A model generated the notes under the pieces. It was not told where the DNA came from. It did no database searches and saw nothing but the letters and a program-made list of their open reading frames with translations. From JBBRHQ01 sp963815645 (GTDB taxonomy: Bacteria > Actinomycetota > Thermoleophilia > Solirubrobacterales > 70-9), in assembly GCA_963815645.1 (NCBI GenBank), contig CAWFHL010000004.1, positions 62,001 to 126,000 on the forward strand: 64,000 nucleotides of DNA, read 5' to 3'. This document shows, one piece after another, positions 1 through 10,503 of this stretch. Numbering within the stretch: position 1 is the stretch's first letter; every line of letters starts with the position of its first letter. Both the position numbers and the translations under genes were made by a program.

Positions 1-482
1 CGGCCCGCACCACGAACGGCAGGGTGACGAAGAGCAGCGCCATCACCACAGCCGTCTGGGTGAAGGCGATGTCGACCCCGATCGGGCTGGTGGCCCCGTA
101 GAGGGCGATCAGGGTGAGGCCGGCGACGATCGTCGGCAGCGCGAAGGGGAGATCGATGACCGCGTTGACGATCGCCTTGCCGGGGAACTCGTCGCGGACC
201 AGGACCCAGGCGATGATCGTCCCGAAGACGCGCGTTGATGACGACGACGATCAGCGAGGCGATCACCGTCAGCTTCAGGGCGGCGACCGACTGGGCGCCG
301 CTGACGGCGTCCCAGAAGGAGCCGAGTCCGCCCTTCAGCGACTGGTCGACGACCGCGGCCAGCGGCAGCAGCACGATCACGCTCAGGTAGAGCGCGACCG
401 TGCCGCGGCCGAGGCCGGCGCCGACCCCGGGCAGGCGGATCCCTGCCCGGGGCGCTGGAGCTGTCGCCGTGCGTGCCTCCAT
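1..482 (-). CDS. cysT: Sulfate/thiosulfate ABC transporter permease (CysT-like), partial and frameshifted
   Basis: N-terminal part of an inner-membrane permease that, with the binding protein just upstream, would import sulfate; the gene runs off the left edge. Reading from the ATG at 482, the product has a short cytoplasmic leader, then a hydrophobic segment (TVALYLSVIVLLPLAAVV) followed by the DQSLKGG region typical of CysT. The frame breaks near position 229 (GCGCGTCTTC where GCGGTCTTC would keep the frame). Beyond it the conserved IIAWVLVRDEFPGK and DLPFALPTIVAGLTL stretches of the family are readable in another frame. The single extra base looks like a sequencing indel rather than decay, because the sequence on both sides is well preserved. 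The start lies 3 bases past the stop of the binding-protein gene, so the two form one transcription unit. Confidence 0.8.
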   Translation of the reverse strand, partial: MEARTATAPAPRAGIRLPGVGAGLGRGTVALYLSVIVLLPLAAVVDQSLKGGLGSFWDAVSGAQSVAALKLTVIASLIVVVINARLRDDHRLGPGPRRVPRQGDRQRGHRSPLRAADDRRRPHPDRPLRGHQPDRGRHRLHPDGCGDGAALRHPAVRGAG

Positions 483-484
483 GC

Positions 485-1530
485 TCAGCCGGCGGTGGAG
501 ACTCCGAGTCCGCTCCTCGATCTTCGCCACCGAGCCGGTGGTCTCGTCGAAGAACTCGTCGTTGACCTTGTCCCAGCCGCCGAACTTGTCGATCGTGAAC
601 AGGCCCTTCGGCGTCGGGAACTTCTTCTTGTCGACCAGCGCCGGGTTGACGGGGCGGTAGCCGTTCTCGGCCCAGACCTTCTGGCCGGCATCCGACCAGA
701 TGTAGTCGAGGAAATCCTGCGCCGCCGGCGGCGCGTCCTTGGTCACCGCGATCGGGGTCTGGATCAGGATCGTGTCGTCGGGGATGACGTAGTCGACGTC
801 CTCGCCCGTCCTTCTGCGCCGTGATCGCCTCGTTCTCGTAGGAGAGGAGGACGTCGCCCTCGCCCTGGGTGAAGGCGGCGAGAGCGTCGCGGCCGCTACC
901 CGGGCTGGACCGCGGTCTTCCCGAGCACGGCCTTGACCGCGTCGAGCGCCTGCGGCGGGCGACTTGCCCTCGCTCGATCTGCGAGCCGTAGATCGCCATG
1001 ATGTTCCAGCGCGCCGACCCGGAGCTGAACGGGTTCGGGGTGACCACGCTGACGTCCTTGTTGATCAGGTCGTCGAACGTCTTGATCCCATCCGGGTTGC
1101 CCTTGCGGACGACGAAGACGACGACCGAGTTCTCGGCGATCCCCTTGTACTTCTGCTTGTCCCAGTTCTTGTCGACGACTCCGGCGTCGACGAGGCGGCT
1201 CATGTCGCCGGCCTGAGAGAAGTGGACGAGCGAGGCGGGCTGGCCGGCTTCGACCGCACGGCTCTGGTCGCCGGAGGCGCCGAAGGAGTTGCTGAAGCTG
1301 ACGCCCGCGCCGGCCGAGGTCTTGTTGAAGCCGGGCTCGAGGCCCTCCTCGTAGACGGTCTCCGGGGTCGAGTAGCCGACGACGTCGACCTTGCCGCCGC
1401 CGGCGGAATCGCCCCGGTCGTCGATCGTCGCTGCTGCCGCACCGGCGAGGACTCCTCCGAGCCCGATGGCGAGGGCGGTGGCGGCGGCCGCGACATCCGG
1501 CCCGGCGCCATCGCCCGCTTGGGCGAGCAT
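485..1530 (-). CDS. sbp: Sulfate-binding periplasmic/extracellular protein, frameshifted
   Basis: Substrate-binding lipoprotein-like component of a sulfate/thiosulfate ABC importer. A hydrophobic signal-like segment (ALAIGLGGVLAGAAAAT) precedes the mature domain beginning KVDVVGYSTPETVYEEG. Family landmarks follow: FSNSFGASGDQSRAVE, DMSRLVDAGVV, VVVFVVRKGNPDGIKTFDDL, TPNPFSSGSARWNIMA, and after a frame break AAFTQGEGDVLLSYENEA. The C-terminal part (IQTPIAVTKDAPPAAQDFLD and PALVDKKKFPTPKGLFTIDK) lies in a further frame, and a last shift is needed to reach the TGA at 485. At least three one-base shifts are therefore present. The exact start is uncertain because the extreme N-terminus may also be shifted. 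AT-rich sequence just upstream (about 1545-1590) is the likely promoter region. Confidence 0.8.
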
Positions 1531-1778
1531 TCGGTCATCGTAGATGTTTCCTTTCTTTCTTGATTCTTTTAGTCTATATTACGTTTCGGCCGGGCAAGGT
1601 AGCAGAGACCGAGGCGTAATGCTGATCGAGTCGGTAAACAAGCGTCCGAAGTGGCTCGCGCCGCGAACCGCGCTACCGAGTCCCGTTGCCCAGGCGGTCA
1701 GCCGGCTGATAGCGTTCCGCCGGCAGGGACAACCCCGGCGGCGCGTTTAGGCCGGGATCACCACGGAGGCACCAGGGA

Positions 1779-4267
1779 ATGAGAGGAAGCTCGAGGTATC
1801 TGTTCGTCGCGGTCGCGCTCTGCGCGCTGGCCTGGAGCGCTCCGGCGGCGCTCGCCGCCAAGCCGAAGGTGAAGATCCTCAGCGACGGACAGAGCGCGAT
1901 CCTCGCCAAGGGCTCGATCAAGGCAAGGTCGACGGTCGCGGTGCGACGCGGACGCACCGTCAAGGTCGCGGTCAAGGGCCGCTCGGCGACATTCGATCAG
2001 CCACGCTTCGCGAAGCTCACCGGACCCGCAGGCTGCGCTTCCACCATTCCGGCTCGAAGACGGTCGAGCTGCCGCTTCGTCCCGGCGCACCGGGCGAGAT
2101 CAAGAGCTGCGAGGCCCGCATGCTGCGGGTCAGCGCCGGCGCCGGCCGCGGCTCGGTGAGCCTGCTGCGCCAGACTCCCGCCTGCAAGCCGAAGCCGATC
2201 GACCTCTCGCAGGCCTCGAGAGTGCGACTTCATCGGCCAGCAGAGCGGCTCGCTCTGCATGCTGCCCTTCCCCGACGACTTCTACACGGCCAAGGACGAG
2301 AGCTCGAACACCGGCCGCCGGATCGCCTTCAAGCGCGATGCGATGCCGACGAATTCCTCCGACGTCCACATCGACCCGGCGCCCTACGCGCGCAACGACG
2401 GCTTCAGCCCCGGGCAGACGATCGTCCTGCGGGTCCCGGGCCTCGACAACCCGACCGCGCTTGCGAACACCAACGCGGTGCCGATCAACCACCTCGGCCG
2501 CTACACCGACAAGAACACCCCGGTCGTGGTGATCGACGCGAAGACCGGCAAGCGCTGGCCGATCTGGGTCGAGATCGACTCCAACGCCTCGACCCCGGAT
2601 GACACCGCGCTGCTGATCCACCCGGCGAAGAACTTCAACGCCAAGCATCGCTACATCGTCGCCCTGCGAAACCTCAAGGACAGCTCGGGCAAGACGATCG
2701 GCGCCCCCGAGGGCTTCCGCTACTACCGCGACAGAGCTGCCCTCGAAGAAGGCGGCGATCAACAAGCAGCGCGGCCGCTTCGAGCGGGTCTTCACGTGAC
2801 CTGCGCTCGGCCGGGATCGACCGCTCCAATCTCTACCTCGCCTGGGACTTCACGGTCGGCTCCGACCAGAACATCGCCTCGCGGATGCTCGAGATCCGCA
2901 ACGACGCCTTCGCCCAGCTCGGCGACACCGACCTCGCCGACGGCGTGGTCACCGGCACCGCTCCCGCCTTCAACGTCGACCGGGGTCGACCTCAATCCCG
3001 ACTCCGACCTCGCCCGCAGGGTGACCGGGACCTTCACGGTGCCCTGCTACATGACCACGGTGAGCGGCGTCCCCTGCGGCCCGGGCAGCGTCTACAACCT
3101 CGACTCGAACGGCAAGCCGAAGCAGAACGGCACCTGGACGGCCAACTTCATCTGCATCGTCCCGAAGTCGATCGTCGACCGATCCCGGGCACACGCCGGG
3201 GCGGCCGGTGGTCTACGGGCACGGCCTGCTCGGCGACGCCGGCGAGGTCAACTCCGACGCGCAGCGGGGCCTCTCCCAGGAGCACAAGATGATGCACTGC
3301 GCCACCGATGAGATCGGCTTCTCCGAAGCCGACGTCGGCTCGGCGATCCTCGCCCTCCAGGACATGAGCAAGTTCCCGACCCTGGCCGAGCGCACCCAGC
3401 AGGGCCTGCTGAACGAGCTCTACCTGGGCCGTCTGATGGACAACCCGGGCGGCTTCGCCTCGGTCAAGGCCTTCCACGTGGACCAGACCGCCGCCGGCGA
3501 CCACGCTCATCAATGACGCGATCAGCCCGACCGATCCGACCAACCCGTCGGTGATCGACACCACCAAGCTGTACTACAACGGCAACAGCCAGGGCGGCAT
3601 CCTCGGCGGCGCCTTCACGGCGATCTCGCCCGACGCGACCCGGACCTCGCTCGGCGTCTCAGGGATGAACTACTCGGTGCTGCTCAACCGCTCCAAGGAC
3701 TTCGACACCTACTCGGCCTTCCTCAATCCCGCCTATCCGAGCAAGCTGAAGCAGGCCCTGGTCCTCTCGATGGTGCAGATCCTCTGGGACTCGGGCGAGG
3801 CCGACGGCTATGCCCGGCGGATGACCGACAACCCGCTCCCCGATACGCCGGCGCACAAGGTGCTGATGGACATCGGCTTCGGCGACCAGCAGGTGACCAC
3901 CTGGCAGGCGGACGTCGAGGCGCGAACGATCGGAGCCAAGGCGCACGACCCGGTCGTCTACGACGGTCGCTGGCCCGGGGTCGACCCGCTGTTCGGGATC
4001 CCGCGGATCTCCGGCTACCCCTACAGCGGCTCGGCGATCGTCTACTGGGACGCCGGCCCGCTCGGCTGGTCCCCGGGGCTCGGCAACGGCCCGCCGCCGC
4101 TGACCAATACGCCGAACCGCAGCGGGGAGGACCCGCACGAGCTTCCCCGGAGGACGGCCGCCGAGAAGCAGATGGTCTCCGACTTCCTGCAGCCCGACGG
4201 CGTCAGCCACATCACCGACACCTGCAACGGCGGCCCCTGCTACTCGGGGACGTTCACCGGCCCCTGA
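1779..4267 (+). CDS. Secreted alpha/beta-hydrolase-like protein (large lipase-like), multiply frameshifted
   Basis: Exported protein of about 820 residues whose reading moves between frames about six times (near 2025, 2220, 2745, 2985, 3185 and 3505). It begins with a signal peptide (LFVAVALCALAWSAPAALAA). A beta-rich N-terminal region contains CMLPFPDDFYTAKD and LRVPGLDNPTALANTNAVPI. The C-terminal half has a hydrolase core: an oxyanion-type strand VVYGHGLLGDAGEV and a nucleophile elbow YYNGNSQGGILGGAF, where the serine of GNSQGG is the expected nucleophile. Cys residues near the C-terminus (CNGGPC) may form a disulfide. Members of this family in actinobacteria and myxobacteria are often labelled as lipase-like, but the substrate is unknown. 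No internal stops occur inside the correct frame segments, so the breaks look like sequence errors. Confidence 0.6.
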
Positions 4268-4268
4268 G

Positions 4269-5425
4269 TCAGCCGACCTGGCTGGAGGCGAGCGCCGCGA
4301 GGCGGAAGTGCCCGAAGGTGTGGCCGGCGATCCTCGCCAGCTCCTCGGCGGAGCGATCGGCGAGAAGTGAGACCCGGCGCGGTGGCTCGTCATCCTCCAG
4401 CCAGGTGACCGTTCCGGGCCAGTAGGGACCCGGCTCGGAGTCGGGCCGGTGAAAGGCCGAGGCGAAGATCCAGTTGCCTGTGTTGTGCAGCTGACCGCCC
4501 CCGGCCAGCGGCCAGGGCGCCTCGCCCTCGCGCGGCCCGGCGCGGTGGCTGTGGCCGACGATCACGTGCTCGGCGTCGATCCGCAGCCGGCGGACCGACT
4601 CGCTCATCCCGGCGATCCCGGCGCTGGTGATCGCCGCCGCCGAGAGGTCGGGCTCGAAGCGGGTGCCGAGCAGCCGGTTCAGTGTCCAGATCGCCGCAGG
4701 CACGGCGCCCTGGGAGATCACCGCAGTGGCGACCCGCCGCCTCCGCGTGTTGGCGCTGCCTCCGAACAACCACTTCCAGGCCCGCTCCTCGGGGCCGGCC
4801 GATCCGCCTGAGAGCGCGGGGATCGCCGGACTGCGCCAGCCCGAAGGCGAGGCCGTAGAGCGGCCGCAGCAGGCGCTCGTAGTCCTCGGGGCTCGCCGGA
4901 TCGGGCAGCGGCCGCGTCACCCTCGCGACCGCGGCGGATGCCGATGCACTCGCCGCGGGGCAGGGTGAGGTGGCAGTCCATGTAGTGCCCGTGCATCGCG
5001 AAGACGTCATCGCGCAGCCAAACCCCGGGGTAGGACATCTCGAGCTCGGCGCGGCCGAGCCAGCCGGCGATCCGCGAAGCAGGCCCCGACCGCGGCTCAT
5101 AGCGGGCCTCGAGGCCGAGAGGCTGACCCCCGCCCGCCGAGCGCTGGTCGAGCAGCGGGTCGGCGAGCCGGTGGTCGTGGTTGCCTGGCAGCATCAGGAC
5201 CGGCCGGCCGGCCATCGCCTCCCCCAGCTCCTCGAAGAAAGGCCGGGCCGCCTCCAGCGCCGCGCCCAGCGGAAGGTCGCGCATCTCGACCGTGTCGCCG
5301 AGCAGAACGAACCGGTCGGCAGTTCCGATCTCCTCGAACAGACTGCGCCGGATCGAGGCGTCGCGAAGCACGTCCTCGCGGGAGCTGCTGCCAATGTGCA
5401 GGTCGGAGACGATCGCCGTTCGCAT
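4269..5425 (-). CDS. Calcineurin-like metallophosphoesterase, frameshifted
   Basis: Binuclear metal phosphoesterase-fold protein of about 385 residues. Metal-binding motifs are in the expected order: DLH (SDLHIGSSS) at the N-terminus, GDTVEMRD, GNHDH, a later HGHYMD, and the C-terminal GHSHRAG. Reading needs frame changes near 4915 and 4790; both flanks retain family-like sequence. The start ATG at 5425 is supported by a TAGTTT hexamer six bases upstream, a layout repeated at other genes here. It is divergently transcribed from the carboxylase gene at 5502, with only 76 bp between starts. The substrate cannot be inferred; nucleotides, phospholipids or phosphoproteins are all possible in this family. 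Confidence 0.75.
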
Positions 5426-5501
5426 CGCTCCAAACTATGCCTTCGAGGCACGGGAAGCCCCGGAGGGTGAAGGCACAGGTGCGGGATAGACTCGCGGCGC
5501 G
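5426..5501. promoter_or_regulatory. Divergent intergenic promoter region with two leaderless-type -10 boxes
   Basis: The 76-bp gap holds TAGACT at 5487-5492 followed by 9 nt and the ATG at 5502. On the other strand TAGTTT at 5432-5437 is followed by 6 nt and the ATG at 5425. Both arrangements leave no room for a ribosome-binding site, so leaderless mRNAs are inferred. Confidence 0.55.
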
Positions 5502-7676
5502 ATGGTCCCAGAGCCCAGCGAGAGCCGCGATCCGCGGGTGCTTGCGATCGACGCCGGCGGCACGATGACCGACACCTTCATCGTCGACCGCGCCGGCCGC
5601 TTCGTGGTCGGAAAGGCGCAGACCACGCCCGAGGACGAGTCGGTCGGCTTCATGCGCTCCTCCGAGGACGCCCTCGAGCAGTGGGACTCGACCCCCGAGG
5701 AGTCCTTCCCGAAGATCGTTTCGGGCATCTTCAGCGGCACCGCGATGCTCAACCGGCTGCTCTCGCGCCAGGGCCTGGAGATCGGCGCGATCGTCACCGC
5801 CGGGCAGGAGGACTACCTGCGGATCGAGCGCGGGATCCAGACCTACCTCGGCTACTCCTACTCGGACCGGCTCCACGTCGCCACCCATTTCCACAACGAG
5901 CCGCTGGTCCCGCGCGAGCGGATGAAGGGGGTGCGCGGCCGCATCGACGTGCTCGGCGCCGAGGTCCTGCCGCTGCGCGAAGAGGACGCCCGCCAGGCGG
6001 CCGCCGAGCTCCTCGACGACGGCGTCGAGGGAATCTGCATCTCGCTGCTGTTCAGCTATCGCAGCGCCGAGCATGAGCTGCGGGTCGCCGAGATCGTCGA
6101 GGAGGAGAAGGCGAAGCGCGGCCTCGACGGGGAGGTCCCGGTGTTCGTCTCCTCGCAGCTCTACCCGATGCGCCGCGACCTGCCGCGGCTCAACTCGACC
6201 CTGATCGAGGCCTACGCCGCCGAGCCCTCGCGGGGGACGCTGCAGTCGGTGCGCGAGAGGACCAAGCAGGCCGGCGCAGCCTTCGAGCTGCGGGTGATGG
6301 CCTCGCACGGCGGCACGATCTCGATCGAGGCCAAGGAGCTGGCGAGGACGCTGGTATCGGGGCCGATCGGTGGGGTCGTCGGCGGCAGCCAGCTCGCCGG
6401 GGTGATGGACCTCCCGAACGTGCTGTGCACGGACATCGGCGGCACCTCCTTCGACATCGCGCTGATCACCGACGGTCGCTTCGAGATCACCCAGACTCCC
6501 GACGTCGCCCGCTTCCTGCTGGCGATGCCGCTGGTCAGGATCGACTCGATCGGCGCCGGCACCGGCTCCTTCGTCCGGGTCAACCCGAACTCGAACCGGC
6601 CCGAGCTCGGACCGGACTCGGCGGGTTCGAGGATCGGCGTCTGCTGGCCGGAGGGAGGGCTTGAGACGGTCTCGGTGACCGACCTCAACCTGGTCCTCGG
6701 CCGCGTCAACCCTGACTACTTCCTCGGCGGCGACGTCGAGCTCGATCCCGAGCGGGCCCGCGCCGAGGTGGAGAGGCAGGTCGCACGGCCCCTCGGGCTC
6801 GAGGTCGAGCAGGCGGCGGCCGGCGTGATCGAGCTGTTCGAGCAGACGCTGAAGAACGAGGCGGTCGGGCGGATCCTCGGCAAGGGCTATTCCCCCGCCG
6901 ACTACGCCCTGCTCTGCTACGGCGGCGGCGGGCCCCTGCACGTCGCCGGCTACACCGACGCGGTCCCCTACCGCGACGTGCTGGTGCCGGCCTGGGCGGC
7001 GGGGTTCAGCGCCTACGGCTGCGCCTGCGCCCCGTTCGAGTACCGCTTCGACCAGACGATCGACATGCCGATCGCCCCGGACCGGGAGGAGCTGGAAAAG
7101 GCCGGGGTGGGGATGATGGTCTCCGGCTACTGGCAGGGGCTGGAGGAGCGTGTCCGAGAGGAGTTCGCCAAGTCCGGAGTCGAGCCCGGGCAGATCGGCT
7201 TCACCCACGCTGTCCGCATGCAGTACTACGGGCAGCTGAACGACATCGAGATCGTCTCCCCCCACGATCAGATCGAGGAGGCCTCCCAGGTGGACGACCT
7301 GATCGACGTATTCGAGGAGGCATACGGCAAGGTCTTCGCTCGCTCGGCGCGCTCCCCGGAACTGGGCTACCTGATCACCCACGCGATCGTGCTCGGCTCG
7401 GTCGAAGTCGAAACGCCGGCGCTCCCCGACGAGGAGGAGGCATCCGGCGCCCCGCCCACCAAGGCCGTCCGCCCGGTCTGGTGGCAGCGCCCGGGCTCGA
7501 CCGAGTCCGAGGCGGCGCAGACCGACGTCTACGAGCTCTCCGAGATCTTCGCCGGCAACCAGATCGAGGGCCCGGCGATCATCGAGTCGGTGGCGACGAC
7601 CTTCGCGATCCCCCCGGGGCGCTCGGCCCGCCTTGATCGTCGCCAGATATTCCATCTGAGCGGCTCTTCCGGCTGA
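5502..7676 (+). CDS. Acetone carboxylase beta-subunit-like protein (HyuA/AcxA family)
   Basis: 724-residue ATP-binding subunit of the hydantoinase/acetone-carboxylase superfamily. It starts with VLAIDAGGTMTDTFIVD, the phosphate-binding motif of the ASKHA-like fold, and contains SGTAMLNRLL, AAEPSRGTLQ, MASHGGTIS, LVSGPIGGVVGG, TDIGGTSFDIALIT, GAGTGSFVRVNPN, GPDSAGSRIGVCW and VPAWAAGFSAYGCACAPFEY. From memory these align closely with AcxA of Xanthobacter-type acetone carboxylase, better than with plain hydantoinases. In that enzyme the beta subunit helps activate substrate and bicarbonate with ATP to give acetoacetate. The partner alpha and gamma parts are fused in the gene at 10504, about 2.8 kb downstream. 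Intact and uninterrupted. Acetophenone carboxylase or another ketone/enol carboxylase remains possible. Confidence 0.82.
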   Translation: MVPEPSESRDPRVLAIDAGGTMTDTFIVDRAGRFVVGKAQTTPEDESVGFMRSSEDALEQWDSTPEESFPKIVSGIFSGTAMLNRLLSRQGLEIGAIVTAGQEDYLRIERGIQTYLGYSYSDRLHVATHFHNEPLVPRERMKGVRGRIDVLGAEVLPLREEDARQAAAELLDDGVEGICISLLFSYRSAEHELRVAEIVEEEKAKRGLDGEVPVFVSSQLYPMRRDLPRLNSTLIEAYAAEPSRGTLQSVRERTKQAGAAFELRVMASHGGTISIEAKELARTLVSGPIGGVVGGSQLAGVMDLPNVLCTDIGGTSFDIALITDGRFEITQTPDVARFLLAMPLVRIDSIGAGTGSFVRVNPNSNRPELGPDSAGSRIGVCWPEGGLETVSVTDLNLVLGRVNPDYFLGGDVELDPERARAEVERQVARPLGLEVEQAAAGVIELFEQTLKNEAVGRILGKGYSPADYALLCYGGGGPLHVAGYTDAVPYRDVLVPAWAAGFSAYGCACAPFEYRFDQTIDMPIAPDREELEKAGVGMMVSGYWQGLEERVREEFAKSGVEPGQIGFTHAVRMQYYGQLNDIEIVSPHDQIEEASQVDDLIDVFEEAYGKVFARSARSPELGYLITHAIVLGSVEVETPALPDEEEASGAPPTKAVRPVWWQRPGSTESEAAQTDVYELSEIFAGNQIEGPAIIESVATTFAIPPGRSARLDRRQIFHLSGSSG

Positions 7677-7677
7677 C

Positions 7678-7695
7678 CGCCGGGAGCTCCCGGCG
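7678..7695. terminator. Short perfect palindrome after the carboxylase beta gene
   Basis: CGCCGGGAGCTCCCGGCG is an 18-bp perfect palindrome two bases after the TGA at 7676. It could act as a terminator or mRNA-stabilising hairpin, although no T-run follows. Confidence 0.35.
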
Positions 7696-7832
7696 CTCGG
7701 GCGGCCCGACCTGGGTGTGGCGGCGTCCACCCCCCGGGCACCGCCAGTTCAGCCCTGCGTCCTCTGGGCGGGCCCGGCGGGCTGGCCGAGACTCGGGAAA
7801 TGGGAATTCAACCATTGACCGAGGAGAGACCA

Positions 7833-7994
7833 ATGACCCGCTTCGTGATCGCCGCAATCGAGACCGACCACCTGAGCCGCAATGCCGGCGCCGCCTGCCG
7901 GGCAGGAAAGCGCACCTGGGTTGTCTGGGAGCGCGACGCCGGGGCGCCCCGACCGCGGCCGACCCCGGTGACCGCGCCCGGCCGCCCCGTCTGA
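7833..7994 (+). CDS. Small hypothetical protein
   Basis: Predicted 53-residue protein starting MTRFVIAAIETDHLSRN. A purine-rich GAGGAGAG ribosome-binding site lies about six bases before the ATG, which supports translation. It is short, basic and Pro/Arg-rich at its C-terminus and has no recognisable domain. It sits between the carboxylase beta gene and the hydrolase at 8023 on the same strand. Given its length, a chance reading frame cannot be excluded. Confidence 0.4.
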   Translation: MTRFVIAAIETDHLSRNAGAACRAGKRTWVVWERDAGAPRPRPTPVTAPGRPV

Positions 7995-8022
7995 GGTGCC
8001 GCGGCAAAGTAAAGTCTTCCGG

Positions 8023-8973
8023 GTGAGCGAAGCGGGCGAACTCCAGAGCGCGGAGGAGCTGCTGGCTTCGCTCGAGCAGCGCGAGCGCCGCGTCGCCGCC
8101 AACGGGATCGAGATCGCCTACGACGAGTTCGGCGACCCCGGCGGAGAGCCGCTGATCCTGGTGATGGGGCTGGGCATGCAGATGATCGCCTGGGACGAGC
8201 GCTTCTGCGCGATGCTGACCGAGCGCGGCTACCGGGTGATCCGCTTCGACAACCGCGACGCCGGGCACAGCACCAAGTTCGAGCGCGACGGAGTGCCGGG
8301 GCGCGCGGCGATGATCTCCGGGACCGGCCGCCCGCCCTATCTGCTCTCCGACATGGCCGCCGACACGATCGGGCTGATGGACCAAATCGGGGTCGAGCGG
8401 GCCCACGTCGCCGGCGTCTCGATGGGCGGGATGATCGTCCAGGAGCTGGCGATCCGGCATCCGGACCGGATCCTGTCGATCGCCTCGATCATGTCGACGA
8501 CCGGCAGCCGCTGGCTTCGCTGGCCGAAGTGGAAGGCGATGGCGATGCTGATGGCGAAGCCGCCGGCCGACGCCGAGGGCTACATGCGCCTGGCAGCCCG
8601 CACCTTCGACGTGATCGGCTCGCCGGGCCAACGGATGGACGACGACTCCTTCCGGGTGCTGATCGAGGCCTCCTACCGGCGCTGCTTCTGCCCCGACGGC
8701 GTTGCCCGCCAGCTGCACGGGATCAACTGCTCCGGAAACCGCACCCGGGCGCTGCGCCGGGTGCAGGTGCCGGCCCTGGTCATCCACGGCGGGGTCGACC
8801 CGCTGATCCGTCCCGCGGCGGGGAGGGCGACGGCACGGGCCATCCCGGGAGCCCGGTTGAAGGTCGTACCGGGGATGGGGCACGACCTGCCGCCCGCCTT
8901 CTGGCCGGAGATCGTCGAGGCGCTGGACTCGAACGCCGGACGGGCCCGAGCCGCCATCCGGGTCGGAGCCTGA
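8023..8973 (+). CDS. Alpha/beta hydrolase (first of a tandem pair)
   Basis: 316-residue cytosolic alpha/beta-hydrolase. Seen in order: cap strand ANGIEIAYDEFGDPGGEPL, oxyanion region LVMGLGMQMIAW, RVIRFDNRDAGHSTK, nucleophile elbow AGVSMGGMI (Ser133), acid strand VIHGGVDPLI, and C-terminal histidine in GMGHDLP, giving a full Ser-Asp-His triad. The GTG at 8023 is preferred over the in-frame GTG at 7996 because TAAAGT at 8010-8015 lies exactly 7 nt before it. The neighbour at 8977 is a clear paralogue starting 4 bases after this stop. Location between acetone-carboxylase-like genes suggests ester or ketone metabolism, but this is inference. Confidence 0.8.
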   Translation: MSEAGELQSAEELLASLEQRERRVAANGIEIAYDEFGDPGGEPLILVMGLGMQMIAWDERFCAMLTERGYRVIRFDNRDAGHSTKFERDGVPGRAAMISGTGRPPYLLSDMAADTIGLMDQIGVERAHVAGVSMGGMIVQELAIRHPDRILSIASIMSTTGSRWLRWPKWKAMAMLMAKPPADAEGYMRLAARTFDVIGSPGQRMDDDSFRVLIEASYRRCFCPDGVARQLHGINCSGNRTRALRRVQVPALVIHGGVDPLIRPAAGRATARAIPGARLKVVPGMGHDLPPAFWPEIVEALDSNAGRARAAIRVGA

Positions 8974-8976
8974 GCG

Positions 8977-9870
<894 letters not shown>

Positions 9871-9889
9871 TCCCCCGCCCGGTGTCAAC

Positions 9890-9932
9890 GTGGGACCTTT
9901 GAGCTGCCCATATGGCAGCTGAAAGGTCCCAC
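9890..9932. terminator. Strong hairpin between convergent genes
   Basis: A 19-bp stem with one mismatch (9890-9908 against 9914-9932) and the 5-nt loop CATAT. The left arm starts GTGGGACCTTTGAGC and the right arm ends GAAAGGTCCCAC. It lies 19 bp after the hydrolase stop and just beyond the end of the opposing pseudogene, fitting a bidirectional terminator. No T-run is present. Confidence 0.6.
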
Positions 9933-9958
9933 CCCCAGGCAGGCGTGACGCAATTGCG

Positions 9959-10447
9959 CTAGGGCTCCGGTAGGTGAAGCAAGGAGCGCACCGTTGTTGC
10001 GGCTCCTTGGGGGTCGGTCTTCAACCTTCGGTAGGTGAAGCGCAGAACCCGATAGCCGGCGAGCTGGAGACTCGATCGAGGTGTTCATCGACAGAGTGGG
10101 TAAGCGCCGATGCCGGCACAGCTCGAGCAGCGCCCGCTGGAGGTCGAAGATGTCGATCAGCTCGGCCTTCTCGATCGCCCGCGCCAACCCACGGTTCGAA
10201 ACCACTTCCGCCAGGTCGAGAAGGGTTCGCGCGACCGTCGTAATCGGGATGCCCTGGAATGTGGTGCGGTCCTCGGGGTCGAACCGCCGCGGCCGGTGCA
10301 CGACGATCCCGGGTCGGCGATGGCGGCTGCGTCCGATCGCGGTGACGTCGATCGCCGCAGGCGAGAAGGTCTGAAGATCCCACAACTCGGCGGCGCTTCG
10401 GTGCGAGAGACGGCGCCCTCGCCGCAGGCGAGGACCGCGGCGATCAT
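9959..10447 (-). pseudogene. Remnant of an AbiEi/DUF559-type gene with internal deletion
   Basis: Fragments of a protein type common in actinobacteria (N-terminal AbiEi-like region plus C-terminal DUF559 endonuclease-like domain). From 10447 inward one can read AAVLACGEGAV, then in a shifted frame LSHRSAAELWDLQ, RRPGIVVHRPRRFDPEDRTT and GIPITTVARTLLDLAEVV. The sequence then jumps at LLELCRHRRLPTLSMNT to the extreme C-terminus of the nuclease domain, readable in another frame as AGYRVLRFTYRRLKTDPQG, ending at a TAG at 9959-9961. The nuclease core and the normal N-terminus are missing. Internal deletion plus frame breaks mark this as real decay, not simple sequencing error. Confidence 0.65.
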
Positions 10448-10464
10448 CCTCGCCTCGGGGACCC

Positions 10465-10493
10465 TTGGTGTGGCTGGTTCGCGCCGTTAGAGT
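10465..10493 (+). promoter_or_regulatory. Promoter of the fused carboxylase gene
   Basis: TTGGTG (10465-10470), a 17-nt spacer and TAGAGT (10488-10493) form a sigma-70-like promoter. The ATG at 10504 follows 10 nt later, implying a leaderless or nearly leaderless mRNA. Confidence 0.55.
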
Positions 10494-10503
10494 CAGCCCA
10501 GCG

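Noticed and set aside
5022..5040. ACCCCGGGGTAGGACATCT resembling the operator motif near 27704
   Set aside because: It lies within the coding sequence of the metallophosphoesterase at a conserved SYPGVW stretch, so it is explained by codon content; kept as a warning about the motif's specificity.
5097..7730. Very long minus-strand open frame across the carboxylase beta gene
   Set aside because: High-GC antisense shadow; it encodes Asp/Arg/Leu-rich sequence without motifs, while the plus strand carries a strongly conserved enzyme.
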